A DNA stretch of 34,133 nucleotides from Clostridiales bacterium. GTDB taxonomy: Bacteria; Bacillota; Clostridia; Oscillospirales; Acutalibacteraceae. The stretch covers positions 1-34,133 of the forward strand of contig JAAYIY010000017.1 of the NCBI GenBank assembly GCA_012523185.1, in the 5' to 3' direction. Made by a program: the position numbers and the translations under genes. The notes beneath the pieces are model-generated. The model did no database searches and had not been told where the DNA came from. It saw only the letters and a list, made by a program, of their open reading frames with translations. Shown one piece after another: positions 1 through 7,989 of this stretch; positions within the stretch are counted from its first letter, which is position 1, and each line of letters begins with the position of its first letter.

Positions 1-36
1 AAGCCGTTTTTATTGTGTTTTTACTGCATACGGCTT
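1..36 (-). terminator. Possible terminator hairpin after the DUF4474 gene
   Basis: AAGCCGT at 1-7 can pair with ACGGCTT at 30-36, giving a 7-bp stem downstream of the minus-strand gene that ends at 81. The T-run expected on the minus strand would lie outside the window, so only the hairpin is seen. Confidence 0.3.
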
Positions 37-80
37 TTGAGCTTTTTGAGCCGGTTTATCGGCGAAGCTTTTCCCCGCGG

Positions 81-1193
81 CTATTTCCACTCTAAGCTCA
101 CAGCCGCGCCGTCAGAAACCACGCTCATATATTTCGACGCCTTTTTTGCAAAAGCTTCCGCCATCCCCTCGGAATTGAATGTTATGCCCGCGCTGACAGT
201 CATGTCCGAGGCCTTAAAAGTGGGGCCGGGTTGAAAGCCGCAAATCCACCAGTGCTTTTCGGTTTGAGCTGATAAAATCAACTTGTCTTTTCCGTAAAGC
301 TCCATCTCCAACGCAACCATATCATCGCCGTCAACGCAGGTGTAATTCAGCCACTCGCCTTTTTTAAGGTAATAAAGGCCTATTTCCGCCCCGTTTGCAT
401 AGCTTGTATAATTGCCCTTCCAAAACTGAACCATCCATTTTGTCCCGTCATAATCAAATTTGACGCGTACCGTATCACATTCCATAAATAACAGGTTGCC
501 GAGAATATCGTAGCCTATGTTGTAGCCGAATTGTTTCATCCACGCGCCCGGCGGCGACGTTATCACCATGCCGTCAATATCGCAATCATAACCTATTCCG
601 AAAATACCGTTGTTGTCTTTGCCGTAAACAATGTGGGATTCGGTGTCATAATAAGCTCCTGTCACGATTATTTTAAGCTCACCCTTGTCGTTTATATAGC
701 TGCCCATAAATTCAAGTATGCCGTCGTATTCGGTGTGGCGGAAAAATACATGAAGGTCGTTTATTCCCTCTGACCATGTTATTAAAAAACCTCTTATGCT
801 TTCAGGTATAAGCTTTGAATCCTTTAATGCACCGGCAAGCAGCTTTGACAATGTGTTTGACGTGTGAACAGCTCCCGGAACACGCTCGATATCGCCTATC
901 GGCACAAGATCAACAATGTCCGACGCCTCGCCGTTGCTCATCTCGCCCGTCATAAACTGGACTATTACCGCTGTCACAAGCTTTTTGGCAATTGTTGTTG
1001 TGCTGTCCTCAAAAATATCGTTTGTAAAAAGCAGCTCCGTGAAAACTTCCGGGTATGTTTCGGTGTAAAATATTATGTTTTTGCCATTCGCGGGGGCGCC
1101 CGTGATAAGCTTGAAAAGATTGGGGCTTATGAGTGCGATTATTGTAAGAATAATCGCGATTACCTTCTTAATAAAAAATGAAATGTCCGTCAA
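81..1193 (-). CDS. Membrane-anchored DUF4474 protein
   Basis: A 370-aa protein starting at a TTG. I chose this start because AAGGAG lies 7 nt upstream, and because it puts a hydrophobic segment (about residues 9-30, VIAIILTIIALISPNLFKLI) at the N-terminus as a signal anchor. A longer GTG-started version (to 1277) would overlap the upstream gene and has a poorer ribosome site. The C-terminal half (about residues 195-350) has the DUF4474 pattern: a W..QFGYN.GYD block, then MECDTVRVKFDYDG and MVQFWKGNY, then GAEIGLYY. The family is common in Clostridia and has no known function. The protein is probably outside the membrane. It lies 74 nt downstream of the YgjP-like gene on the same strand and may share its transcript. 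Family call firm, role unknown. Confidence 0.8.
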   Translation of the reverse strand: MTDISFFIKKVIAIILTIIALISPNLFKLITGAPANGKNIIFYTETYPEVFTELLFTNDIFEDSTTTIAKKLVTAVIVQFMTGEMSNGEASDIVDLVPIGDIERVPGAVHTSNTLSKLLAGALKDSKLIPESIRGFLITWSEGINDLHVFFRHTEYDGILEFMGSYINDKGELKIIVTGAYYDTESHIVYGKDNNGIFGIGYDCDIDGMVITSPPGAWMKQFGYNIGYDILGNLLFMECDTVRVKFDYDGTKWMVQFWKGNYTSYANGAEIGLYYLKKGEWLNYTCVDGDDMVALEMELYGKDKLILSAQTEKHWWICGFQPGPTFKASDMTVSAGITFNSEGMAEAFAKKASKYMSVVSDGAAVSLEWK

Positions 1194-1267
1194 AACAAAT
1201 CTCCTTTTCAGATATATATCCCTTAAATTAATAAGCTTTTCAGCTTCATAAAAAGTGTAATATCGCG

Positions 1268-1939
1268 TTAATCCCACCTCTCTGCCTCAAGCCTTTTTTG
1301 CAGCTTGCGCAATTTTTGCGTTTGGAGTTTATAGTCGGGTACAACCGCTCCGACTTCTCTCCAAAAGCCGCTGCCGTGGTTGCGGTGAATTATGTGCGCC
1401 AGCTCATGAACGACGACATAATTAATCGCTCCGTCGTCGGCGAGAACAAGTCTCCATGAATAGCTTATGCCCTTGCCGCCGCAGCTTCCCCAACAGGTTT
1501 TTGCCGAGCTTATCCTAACCGGCGGCGGCGAAAGAGACATTTTCTCCGCTGCTTTTGCCGTCTTTTCAGACAGCAGTATTTTTGCAAGCTGTATATATAT
1601 ATGCCTGATGTTTCGGATTATTGTATCACTGTCAAGACCGGGGGGCAGAAAAAATCTCTCGCCGTCAAAGCCTGCCCTGCCGTCCGCCGACGGCGCTATC
1701 GCGCATTCTTTTCCCCTGAACAAAACAGAGCTGCCGTAATCAAGGCAAAAAGACGACTTAGCGGCAGCTTGAGCGGCTTTTGCGGCAATATGCGCCGTTA
1801 TCCAATCATTTTTTTGCCTGATGAAATCCTCAATAACGTGCGGCGGCATTCCCGCAGGCGCTCGCGCCACAAGCGCCGCTTCATCTGTGACGTGCAATGC
1901 CAGCGTCTTTCTGTCGCTGCGTTTAACAGTATATTCCAT
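1268..1939 (-). CDS. YgjP-like M48-type zinc metallopeptidase domain protein
   Basis: A 223-aa protein of the YgjP/SprT-like metallopeptidase family. The zinc site is visible as HELAH at residues 178-182, with a probable third ligand at His188 (HRNHGSGFW). Before it is the family's conserved block KTCWGSC (147-153), normally RWGSC. The start is the ATG after GAGGAG; an in-frame TTG four codons upstream overlaps that ribosome site and is less likely. The biochemical role of the family is poorly settled (E. coli YgjP has been linked to UTP pyrophosphatase activity). No signal peptide, so it is probably cytoplasmic. It stands between IMP dehydrogenase and the DUF4474 gene on the same strand. Confidence 0.85.
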   Translation of the reverse strand: MEYTVKRSDRKTLALHVTDEAALVARAPAGMPPHVIEDFIRQKNDWITAHIAAKAAQAAAKSSFCLDYGSSVLFRGKECAIAPSADGRAGFDGERFFLPPGLDSDTIIRNIRHIYIQLAKILLSEKTAKAAEKMSLSPPPVRISSAKTCWGSCGGKGISYSWRLVLADDGAINYVVVHELAHIIHRNHGSGFWREVGAVVPDYKLQTQKLRKLQKRLEAERWD

Positions 1940-2028
1940 ATCGCTCCTCAAAAAGGTTTTTGTGCAGTCAGCTTTCAGCCGTCATAAAAGGCGATGTGCA
2001 AAACGTTAAAATCAAACAAAGAAAATGA

Positions 2029-2052
2029 GGGCTGAATCACGCGACGCAGCCC
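2029..2052 (-). terminator. Weak terminator after IMP dehydrogenase
   Basis: On the minus strand GGGCTG (2047-2052) and CAGCCC (2029-2034) form a 6-bp stem, followed by a short T-rich stretch (complement of GAAAATG, 2021-2027). It lies 30 nt past the IMP dehydrogenase stop. Short stem and T-run make it a weak candidate. Confidence 0.35.
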
Positions 2053-2081
2053 CGATATATAGTTTAAAATCAACGAAAAAG

Positions 2082-3587
2082 TCAGCGTGCGCTTATTGAA
2101 TTATCCTTAAGCAAAACGTCATGCGCGCCGCCCTCAACAATTGAAGTCGCGGAGACGAGAGTTATCTTTGCCTTTTCCTGAAGCTCGCCGATTGACAGCG
2201 CGCCGCAGTTGCACATTGTCGAGCGAATCTTTTTAAGCGTGACGCTGAGGTTGTCCTTTAACTTACCGGCATAAGGGACATATGAATCAACACCTTCTTC
2301 AAAGGAAAGGCTGTCGTCGCCGCCAAGGTCATACCGCTGCCAGTTTCTTGCCCTTGACGAGCCTTCTCCCCAATATTCCTTCATATAGTTGCCGCCGACA
2401 ATAATTTTGTTTGTCGGGCTTTCGTCAAACCTTGCGAAATAGCGGCCGAGCATCAAAAAATCGGCGCCCATCGCAAGAGCCATTGTGCAGTGGTAATCAT
2501 GCACGATGCCTCCGTCGGAGCAGACCGGGATGTAGATCCCGGTCTCTTGGCAATATTTGTCTCGTTCTTTGCAAACCTCGATAAGCGCGGTCGCCTGCCC
2601 CCTGCCAATGCCTTTTTGCTCGCGCGTTATGCATATTGAACCGCCTCCGATACCGACTTTTATAAAGTCGGCGCCGCAGTCGGCAAGAAACCGAAAGCCC
2701 TCGGCGTCAACGACGTTGCCCGCGCCTATTTTGACATTTTCGCCGTAGTTTTTGCGCACCCAGTCTATCGTAAGCTTTTGCCACTCGGTGAACCCCTCGG
2801 ACGAATCGATGCACAAAACGTCAGCTCCGGAGTTAAGCAAAGCCGGAACCCTTTCCGCGTAGTCCCTTGTGTTGATACCGGCGCCCACCACATATTTTTT
2901 GTGGCTGTCAAGAAGCTCAAGCGGATTTTCCTTGTGATTATCGTAATCCTTGCGGAAAACAATGTACATAAGACGCCCGTCGCCGCCGACAATCGGCAGC
3001 GCGTTCAGCTTGTGATCCCAAATGATGTCGTTCGCTTCCTTAAGCGTGGTTGACGCGGGCGCGGTGACAAGCTTTTCAATCGGGGTCATAAAAGATTTGA
3101 CTTTTTCAGCGGGAGACATGCGGCTTGGGCGGTAATCCCTGCTTGTGACAATTCCGAGCAGCTTTCCCGTCGCCGTGCCGTCGGACGTCACAGCCACTGT
3201 CGAGTGACCTGTCTTTGCCTTGAGGGCAAGTATGTCGCCCAATGTCTCGTCAGGGCTGACATTGCTGTCGCTCACGACAAAGCCCGCCTTATATGCCTTT
3301 ACTTTCTCCACCATCGCAGCCTGTGATTCAATTGACTGTGAGCCGAAAATAAAGGACACGCCTCCCTCACGGGCAAGCGCGACTGCCATCTTATCGTCAG
3401 AAACTGATTGCATTATAGCGGATGTCATGGGAATATTCATATACAACTCCGGCTTTTCACCCTTTTTGTGCTTGACAAGCGGAGTTTTCAGGCTTACCTT
3501 TTCGGGGACACATTCGGGGCATGAATAACCCGGCACCAAAAGATATTCGCTGAAAGTTCGTGACGGCTCGTTAAAATAAAATGCCAT
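2082..3587 (-). CDS. guaB: IMP dehydrogenase, Tritrichomonas foetus-type
   Basis: A 501-aa enzyme that oxidises IMP to XMP with NAD+, the committed step of GMP synthesis. The catalytic loop [15 protein letters not shown] carries the nucleophile Cys319, and the flap motif [14 protein letters not shown] carries Arg418-Tyr419. These are the numbers used for the T. foetus enzyme, and the sequence as I recall it matches that protist protein along its length far better than standard bacterial GuaB (for example [15 protein letters not shown] and [16 protein letters not shown]). A CBS pair lies at about residues 105-220 (SRDYRPS and [21 protein letters not shown]). Of two ATGs I chose the one 7 nt after AAGGAG; the other is only 1 nt from it. 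A sigma-70-like promoter lies upstream. Function is secure; the relation to the protist enzyme is from memory and needs a tree. Confidence 0.95.
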   Translation of the reverse strand: MAFYFNEPSRTFSEYLLVPGYSCPECVPEKVSLKTPLVKHKKGEKPELYMNIPMTSAIMQSVSDDKMAVALAREGGVSFIFGSQSIESQAAMVEKVKAYKAGFVVSDSNVSPDETLGDILALKAKTGHSTVAVTSDGTATGKLLGIVTSRDYRPSRMSPAEKVKSFMTPIEKLVTAPASTTLKEANDIIWDHKLNALPIVGGDGRLMYIVFRKDYDNHKENPLELLDSHKKYVVGAGINTRDYAERVPALLNSGADVLCIDSSEGFTEWQKLTIDWVRKNYGENVKIGAGNVVDAEGFRFLADCGADFIKVGIGGGSICITREQKGIGRGQATALIEVCKERDKYCQETGIYIPVCSDGGIVHDYHCTMALAMGADFLMLGRYFARFDESPTNKIIVGGNYMKEYWGEGSSRARNWQRYDLGGDDSLSFEEGVDSYVPYAGKLKDNLSVTLKKIRSTMCNCGALSIGELQEKAKITLVSATSIVEGGAHDVLLKDNSISAR

Positions 3588-3634
3588 GATCATTCTCCTT
3601 ATACATTGTAAAAAAATCACTCATTATAAACTAT

Positions 3635-3663
3635 ACGATACTATAACTTGTTTTCATTGTCAA
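3635..3663 (-). promoter_or_regulatory. Promoter for guaB
   Basis: On the minus strand TTGACA (3658-3663) is followed after 17 nt by TATCGT (3635-3640), about 48 nt ahead of the guaB start. The -35 is perfect and the -10 imperfect. Confidence 0.5.
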
Positions 3664-3842
3664 TATGTTTTGACCAAACGCTTCCATGAAGTTGCCCAAT
3701 TGTTTCTTTTTATATGCGCAAAGCTTTGTAAAGCTTTTTAAATTTCGGCAGCCGCCGCCGTTTTACGCACACAAAGGTTAAAAAAGGCAGTGGAGCTTAA
3801 AACACTTTAAAATAACTTTAAAAGAACCTTGAAAATTAGGCA
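3664..3842. other. Intergenic stretch, nothing recognised
   Basis: Between the guaB promoter and the tRNA-Gln promoter I see no gene, no clear hairpin with a T-run and no repeat. It is AT-rich and would hold the upstream parts of two divergent promoters. Confidence 0.6.
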
Positions 3843-3870
3843 TTGACTTTTTTGGCTTATTGTGTATAAT
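3843..3870 (+). promoter_or_regulatory. Promoter for tRNA-Gln
   Basis: TTGACT (3843-3848), a 16-nt spacer and TATAAT (3865-3870) lie 30 nt before the tRNA-Gln gene. Confidence 0.75.
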
Positions 3871-3899
3871 TATTAAAGCAAACACACCAACAATAATTT

Positions 3900-3973
3900 T
3901 GCGGAATTGTGTAATGGTAGCACGGCAGACTCTGACTCTGTTTGTCTGGGTTCAAATCCTAGTTCCGCAGCCA
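3900..3973 (+). tRNA. tRNA-Gln(CUG)
   Basis: A complete cloverleaf. Acceptor strands are 3900-3906 (TGCGGAA) and 3963-3969 (TTCCGCA), with discriminator G at 3970 and an encoded CCA at 3971-3973. The D stem is GTG/CAC, the anticodon stem 3925-3929/3937-3941, the loop CTCTGAC with anticodon CTG at 3932-3934, and the T stem CTGGG/CCTAG. The U1-A72 pair with G73 is typical of glutamine tRNA. Its own promoter and terminator make it a single-gene unit. Confidence 0.95.
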
Positions 3974-3974
3974 G

Positions 3975-4016
3975 AAAGAAACGACAATTTTCAGCAGAAA
4001 GTTGTCGTTTCTTTTT
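3975..4016 (+). terminator. Terminator of tRNA-Gln
   Basis: A 13-bp stem (3975-3987 with 4002-4014, core GAAACGACAA/TTGTCGTTTC) runs into a T-run and directly follows the tRNA. Confidence 0.85.
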
Positions 4017-4114
4017 GTGTTTTTCTCTTTTCTCTTTTCATTTTTCTCTCTTCACTGAAATAAAATTGTCGTTTCCAGATAAAAGATAAAGGAGAAAAGA
4101 TAAAAGAATCGGTA

Positions 4115-4133
4115 GCCTTGCTTGACGCAAGGC
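4115..4133. repeat. Perfect 7-bp inverted repeat over a -35 box
   Basis: GCCTTGC (4115-4121) and GCAAGGC (4127-4133) flank TTGAC. The palindrome covers the -35 hexamer of the next promoter, as a repressor operator would, but no repressor gene is seen near it. Confidence 0.5.
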
Positions 4134-4150
4134 AATAATCAGAATATAAT
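4122..4150 (+). promoter_or_regulatory. Promoter for the four-helix-bundle gene
   Basis: TTGACG (4122-4127), a 17-nt spacer and TATAAT (4145-4150) lie 19 nt before the ATG at 4170, leaving a very short leader. Confidence 0.7.
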
Positions 4151-4169
4151 GAATGCAAGAGGTGAGCAT

Positions 4170-4517
4170 ATGGCAAGTCCATTAATTAACAAGTCTTTAG
4201 ATTTTGCAACACAAATTGTGATATTCTATGAGGAATGCTCAAAATCGAGAAAAGATACAACCATAGCAAAACAGCTTCTACGCTCTGCTACAAGCGTCGG
4301 TGCTAACCTCAATGAAGCGATTTACGGCAACAGTAAAGCCGATTTTATATCAAAATTACACATTTCATTAAAAGAAACAAGCGAAAGCATATATTGGCTT
4401 ACACTTCTTAAACGGACTGATCTGTTTGACTATGATTATGATTCAATATTAAATTCAGCAGAAGAAATTAAACGCATGCTTATCGCTTCAATCAACACAG
4501 CGAAAGGAAATAAGTAA
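4170..4517 (+). CDS. Four-helix-bundle protein (S23 / rRNA intervening-sequence type)
   Basis: A 115-aa helical protein of the four-helix-bundle family first found in intervening sequences of 23S rRNA genes. Family marks are the start SLDFATQIVIFYEEC, the block LLRSATSVGANLNEA (residues about 48-62) and the SKADFISKLHISLKE segment. Start chosen at the ATG after AGGTGA (4160-4165); in-frame starts further up have no ribosome site and lie inside the promoter. The molecular role of the family is unknown; members often sit alone in accessory DNA. No rRNA gene is near here. It has its own promoter, and its AT-rich composition differs from the surrounding operons, which fits recent acquisition. Confidence 0.85.
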   Translation: MASPLINKSLDFATQIVIFYEECSKSRKDTTIAKQLLRSATSVGANLNEAIYGNSKADFISKLHISLKETSESIYWLTLLKRTDLFDYDYDSILNSAEEIKRMLIASINTAKGNK

Positions 4518-4670
4518 GATTATTTATGTCAGAAAGATATAATCCTATATATTATATAGTTTATAAAACTATTGAAAGATGCATAGCAGAATGAGAAAGA
4601 AATCACATGCCATTAATCCAATAAATAAGAGGGCGACTATACTTTAACCCTCAAAAAAACGGAGTATTTA

Positions 4671-5035
4671 ATGTTACTTAAGTACAACAATTTAACCATT
4701 AGAAACGTAACAGTAAACGATGCAGAACAACTTGCTTTATGGTGGAATGATGGCAAAATAATGGCACACGCAGGATTTCCAAATGGAATAGGTCAAACAG
4801 CCAACACAATAGCAGACAGCCTAAAAAATGATACCGTTGATACACATAGGCGGTTGATTATTGAAATTGACAATGTTGTAGTGGGTGAAATGAAAGAACG
4901 CAATATGTCTATGAGCAACTTGGGTTTAAAAAATTGCGAGTAAATGAAAATTCATGGATAAATCAAATTGGTGAACTTCAATCATCAATTGATTATGAGC
5001 TCTATCAAGTAGATTTTTACAACTTCGCCAAATGA
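4671..5035 (+). pseudogene. Broken GNAT N-acetyltransferase
   Basis: A GNAT acetyltransferase that has lost its middle. The first 73 or so residues (MLLKYNNLTIRNVTVNDAEQ through IIEIDNVVVGEM) are the usual N-terminal part, with an AEQLALWWNDGKIM segment. That frame closes at 4943, but from about 4892 another frame runs to the TGA at 5033-5035 and reads TQYVYEQLGFKKLRVNENSW and onward, a typical GNAT C-terminal end (YE.LGF). Roughly 50 residues in between, including the acetyl-CoA-binding motif A, are missing, and the two ends are out of frame. A ribosome site (CGGAG) precedes the ATG. The substrate cannot be told. Confidence 0.7.
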
Positions 5036-5104
5036 GGTATACTATAAATTTAAGTGTCTGCATCTTTTTTGTCGGTCAAAGCCAGCGGCGAGCCGCCGCG
5101 GACA

Positions 5105-5141
5105 AATCGCTCTTAGACTTGTGCTAAGGGCGATTCTTTTT
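5105..5141 (+). terminator. Intrinsic terminator
   Basis: A 12-bp stem (AATCGCTCTTAG 5105-5116 with CTAAGGGCGATT 5124-5135, one G-T pair) is followed by CTTTTT. It would end transcripts coming from the accessory patch on the plus strand. Confidence 0.8.
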
Positions 5142-5214
5142 GCCCGAAAACGAAATTCCATATCACTTATAAGTGTTAAATCCACCTCAAAGTCACTTTT
5201 CGGGCGGCTTTTTT
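5142..5214 (+). terminator. Second terminator-like nested hairpin
   Basis: GCCCGAAAA (5142-5150) pairs with TTTTCGGGC (5197-5205) and GGCTTTTTT follows. Inside the 46-nt loop is a small palindrome, CACTTATAAGTG (5164-5175). It starts one base after the previous terminator's T-run. No gene is seen in it. It may be a backup terminator or a small structured RNA. Confidence 0.5.
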
Positions 5215-5262
5215 ATAACGTCCAAAACTTGGCGCTCCTTATGATATGTGAAAGTTGTGAGC

Positions 5263-5322
5263 AAAAAAAACCCTCCCTTGTCAAAACGCCGCGCATCTTT
5301 TGACCGAGTCAGAACAAAGGGG
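5263..5322 (-). terminator. Terminator of the AOR operon
   Basis: On the minus strand an imperfect stem (complement of 5314-5322 with that of 5271-5280, about 8-10 bp with bulges) is followed by eight T (5263-5270). It lies about 45 nt past the polyferredoxin stop. The T-run is clear; the stem is imperfect and has a long loop. Confidence 0.5.
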
Positions 5323-5367
5323 ATTTATTGTTGACAGAACAGTTTAGAGCATATAAAAGCCGAAAGG

Positions 5368-5751
5368 TCAATCAAGATATTCGACTATTATTGCCTCGTG
5401 CTTACATTTGGCGGCGCATAAACCGCACTGTATGCATTTGCTTTGGTCAATCGTGAAAGGCTCCCTGACTTTTCCCTGCGGCGCTTTCGTTACACAGACT
5501 CTCGCGCAAATCGAGCAGCCTATGCATTTGTCTTGGTCTATAAAAACTTTTGCGATTCTTTTGTGACCGGGTGCGGGAAAAATGGCGTTGTTTGGACAAA
5601 CGTCCTCGCACTGTCCGCACCCGAGACAGTTTTTTATGTCAATTATGTATTTGAGCTTGTTTTCGTCCGTTGGAACAGGAACGTCAAAAAGGCAGACGAA
5701 CGCGCACGCGCCGCAGCCTATGCATTTGTCAGAATCAATTAAAAACGCCAA
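5368..5751 (-). CDS. Polyferredoxin with four [4Fe-4S] motifs, AOR partner
   Basis: A 127-aa cytoplasmic protein with four CxxCxxCxxxC motifs: CIGCGACAFVC (from residue 10), CLGCGQCEDVC, CIGCSICARVC and CIQCGLCAAKC. Sixteen cysteines can hold four [4Fe-4S] clusters. It is the last gene of the operon with the tungsten aldehyde oxidoreductase and is probably its electron acceptor or a small electron-transfer subunit; this is inferred from position. It starts with TTG, chosen because AAGGAGG lies 9 nt upstream and no ATG is available. The ribosome site sits in the short gap after the MoaD-like gene, so translation is probably coupled. Confidence 0.9.
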   Translation of the reverse strand: MAFLIDSDKCIGCGACAFVCLFDVPVPTDENKLKYIIDIKNCLGCGQCEDVCPNNAIFPAPGHKRIAKVFIDQDKCIGCSICARVCVTKAPQGKVREPFTIDQSKCIQCGLCAAKCKHEAIIVEYLD

Positions 5752-5768
5752 AACAATTTACCTCCTTG

Positions 5769-6056
5769 TCATCCGCCCGACGAAGGCGAAAGAATCCAAA
5801 CTTCATCGTTGTCGCAAAGTCTTTTGCCCTTTTGCGCGCACCGCTCACCGTTTATGAACACTACGGCGCTTCTAAACGATATCGGCGACGGTTTTTTTGT
5901 TTCATTATCTTTTTTCAGGGTTTTTGAATAAATTTCATACGCCTTTTTGTTCAGCGCGGCGAAAATGTCAAGAACCTTTTCCGCGTCAATCTCCTCACAA
6001 GATATGTGCGTGTCGATTCGCAGCACACCGAAAAGCTTAACTGTCACCTTTGCCAT
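5769..6056 (-). CDS. MoaD/ThiS-like sulfur carrier
   Basis: A 95-aa ubiquitin-fold protein ending in SPSSGG. The terminal Gly-Gly is the site that an E1-like enzyme adenylates and then converts to thiocarboxylate, so it can donate sulfur to the dithiolene of molybdopterin. It starts at the ATG 9 nt after GGAGG and overlaps the end of the AOR gene by 20 nt. Family features are VKLFGVLR at the start and INGE.....L.DNDEVWILSPSSGG at the end. The E1-like partner is two genes upstream. Placement inside an AOR operon suggests it serves the tungsten cofactor (AOR-associated MoaD). A central, less conserved stretch (KTLKKDNETKKPSP) is longer than in typical MoaD. Confidence 0.85.
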   Translation of the reverse strand: MAKVTVKLFGVLRIDTHISCEEIDAEKVLDIFAALNKKAYEIYSKTLKKDNETKKPSPISFRSAVVFINGERCAQKGKRLCDNDEVWILSPSSGG

Positions 6057-7989
6057 TTTGGTGTGCCTCCTCCGCAATTTTTTCGTAGAATTCTTTGTCG
6101 ATATCTATTCCGAGGCTTTTTAAACGTCGATATTTAGGTATGCCGTCGCTCCAGCCGCGCGCCCTGTAATATACTTTTTTCATGCGTTCGAGCGGAACTT
6201 TTGTTTTTGGGTTGTCCCTGTCCTGCGGCACGTCCGTGAAGCGGGCGGGCAGCTTGTCAGCTCCTGCCTTTTGACCGAGGATAATGTTTGATATGCGCTC
6301 AATATTGTAACCGTATGCGCCCCAAGTCAGCATCCTTGCCATTGTGGATTTTATTCCCGTTGCGTATTTTATGGCGTATGAGTGAGGTAAAAGGGGAATA
6401 TTGACAGCGGGCGCCTTTGTGAAATGGCTCAAAAGGTTGACGACAGGTCCGACATATGGGAAGCAGGCAAGCACCGCTCTTGTTAAAAGAAGGTTTGGCT
6501 TGTCTACAAGGAATCCCGGCAGCACTGCATAACTTGTAAACAGGCAGGAACCGCAGGCGGAAACGGACTCCATAAGGTTTTGGAACATGATTGAAAGTGC
6601 CGCCTTTCCGTGTGGCGTCAATGAGTCGACATCAAGCCCAAGACCCTCCACAACAACAAGATATCCGGCGTTAAGATGGCATCCGCCGCGGTTGGATGTC
6701 GCGTAGCCCAGCCCCTGACCGACGGCGCGGCGCGGCTCATAAGCCGAAAGTTCCATTCCCTTTGCGTGAATGGCAAAATCCTTGCCTCCGAAGCGTTCGC
6801 TCATGCGCTTTGCGCCGTCGGCAAGTATATCCCCGTCGCCTCTGCGGTGCGCAATATCGTTCAGCATCTGTGAAATGTTGTCTGTCCTGCCGAATTCAAG
6901 TCCGCAATCCCAAATGCCCTTCTCCTTAAGCTCCATCGCAAAAGCCATCGCTCCCGAAGCAGAGATGGAATCCATTCCTAATTCATCAAGCTCATAATTC
7001 CATTTGAGTATGATTTCAATGTCGTCGTTTAATATGTTCGGACCTAAAAGACCAAGCGTTTCAAGCTCGGGGCCCTTGACGTTTTTTCCGTCGACCTTAA
7101 CTGTTCTGGCGCACCTTATGACGCAGGTTGTGCAGGCGGCGTTGCTGATAAGGTGCTTTTCGGCAAGCTCCTCTCCGGAGACCTTTTCAAACCCGTCAAA
7201 CCGCCCTTTTGAAAAGTTTTTTGTGGCAAGAATGCCGTGTGCCTGCATCGGCGCAATAAGCCCCGCCGTGCCGAGCTTTGGGAGCTGACGGCCTGTGAGA
7301 GGATGTGACATGAGCAGCTTTGTCCATTTTGCGTTTGTCTTTTTGAGCTTTTCCCTGTTGGCGACTTCGGGTATTTTGTGTCCGGATGCCGTAACCGCCT
7401 TAAGCAGCTTATCGCCGAAAACGGCGCCGACTCCTCCCCTGCCCGCTGTTCTTTCGTTGCTGAACACACAAGCAAAAAGGACTTTGTTTTCTCCTGCCGA
7501 GCCTATGACAAGCTTCCCCGCGCGTTTGGGGAGCTGTTCTTGTGTCTCGCTTGTGGACATCCCCCACAAATCAGATGCGTCGTCAAAGGTCACACCCGAG
7601 CAGGTTATGTTGACTGTCACGGGAGCCGCCGACCTTCCGCTGAATATCACGGCGTCATAGCCGGCTCTTTTCAGCGAAAGTCCGAAATCTCCGCCGCAGT
7701 TTGACGACGTCACAATGCCCGTTAAAGGAGATATGGTTGATATGTTGAATCTTGAAGTGTTGGGGCAGCCGCACCCTGTGAGCGGGCCTGTTGAAACGAC
7801 AATCCAATTGCTTTCATCAAACGCCTTCATACCCGGCTCAATGTGGCGGTAAAGAATGTCGGCCGCCATAATCTTGCCGCCAAGCGTGCGTTCTCTGTCG
7901 CTGTCTGTCCAAGGGTATTCTTCAAATGTGCGGGACGTCAGGTCAACCTTGAGCACCCTGCCCATATAACCGAGCAGCTTATCCGACAT
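6037..7989 (-). CDS. aor: Tungsten-dependent aldehyde:ferredoxin oxidoreductase
   Basis: A 650-aa AOR-family enzyme. It oxidises aldehydes to acids with a bis-molybdopterin tungsten cofactor and one [4Fe-4S] cluster, passing electrons to ferredoxin. Cluster ligands are visible as CxxCxxxC at Cys286, Cys289, Cys293 plus a Cys in SACGSC (Cys479 or 482). Pterin-binding blocks include YDAVIFSGRS (111-120), GRGGVGAVFGDK (183-194), ELETLGLLGPN (308-318) and the DSISASGAMAFAMEL segment (340-354). Length is normal for the family. The start follows GGAGGTGA and overlaps the E1-like gene by 11 nt. The exact substrate cannot be told. The next genes encode a sulfur carrier and a polyferredoxin. The tup genes on the other side of the control region supply tungstate. 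Confidence 0.95.
   Translation of the reverse strand: MSDKLLGYMGRVLKVDLTSRTFEEYPWTDSDRERTLGGKIMAADILYRHIEPGMKAFDESNWIVVSTGPLTGCGCPNTSRFNISTISPLTGIVTSSNCGGDFGLSLKRAGYDAVIFSGRSAAPVTVNITCSGVTFDDASDLWGMSTSETQEQLPKRAGKLVIGSAGENKVLFACVFSNERTAGRGGVGAVFGDKLLKAVTASGHKIPEVANREKLKKTNAKWTKLLMSHPLTGRQLPKLGTAGLIAPMQAHGILATKNFSKGRFDGFEKVSGEELAEKHLISNAACTTCVIRCARTVKVDGKNVKGPELETLGLLGPNILNDDIEIILKWNYELDELGMDSISASGAMAFAMELKEKGIWDCGLEFGRTDNISQMLNDIAHRRGDGDILADGAKRMSERFGGKDFAIHAKGMELSAYEPRRAVGQGLGYATSNRGGCHLNAGYLVVVEGLGLDVDSLTPHGKAALSIMFQNLMESVSACGSCLFTSYAVLPGFLVDKPNLLLTRAVLACFPYVGPVVNLLSHFTKAPAVNIPLLPHSYAIKYATGIKSTMARMLTWGAYGYNIERISNIILGQKAGADKLPARFTDVPQDRDNPKTKVPLERMKKVYYRARGWSDGIPKYRRLKSLGIDIDKEFYEKIAEEAHQNGKGDS

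Noticed and set aside
13-234. Plus-strand 73-codon frame at the left edge
   Set aside because: It lies mostly opposite the DUF4474 gene, has no ribosome site and no recognisable motif.
5121-5303. Plus-strand 60-codon frame after the GNAT relic
   Set aside because: It overlaps two terminator hairpins and the T-run of a third; no ribosome site.
5332-5360. TTGACA followed by TATAAA on the plus strand
   Set aside because: The spacer is only 15 nt and it points into the 3' end of the polyferredoxin gene with no gene behind it.
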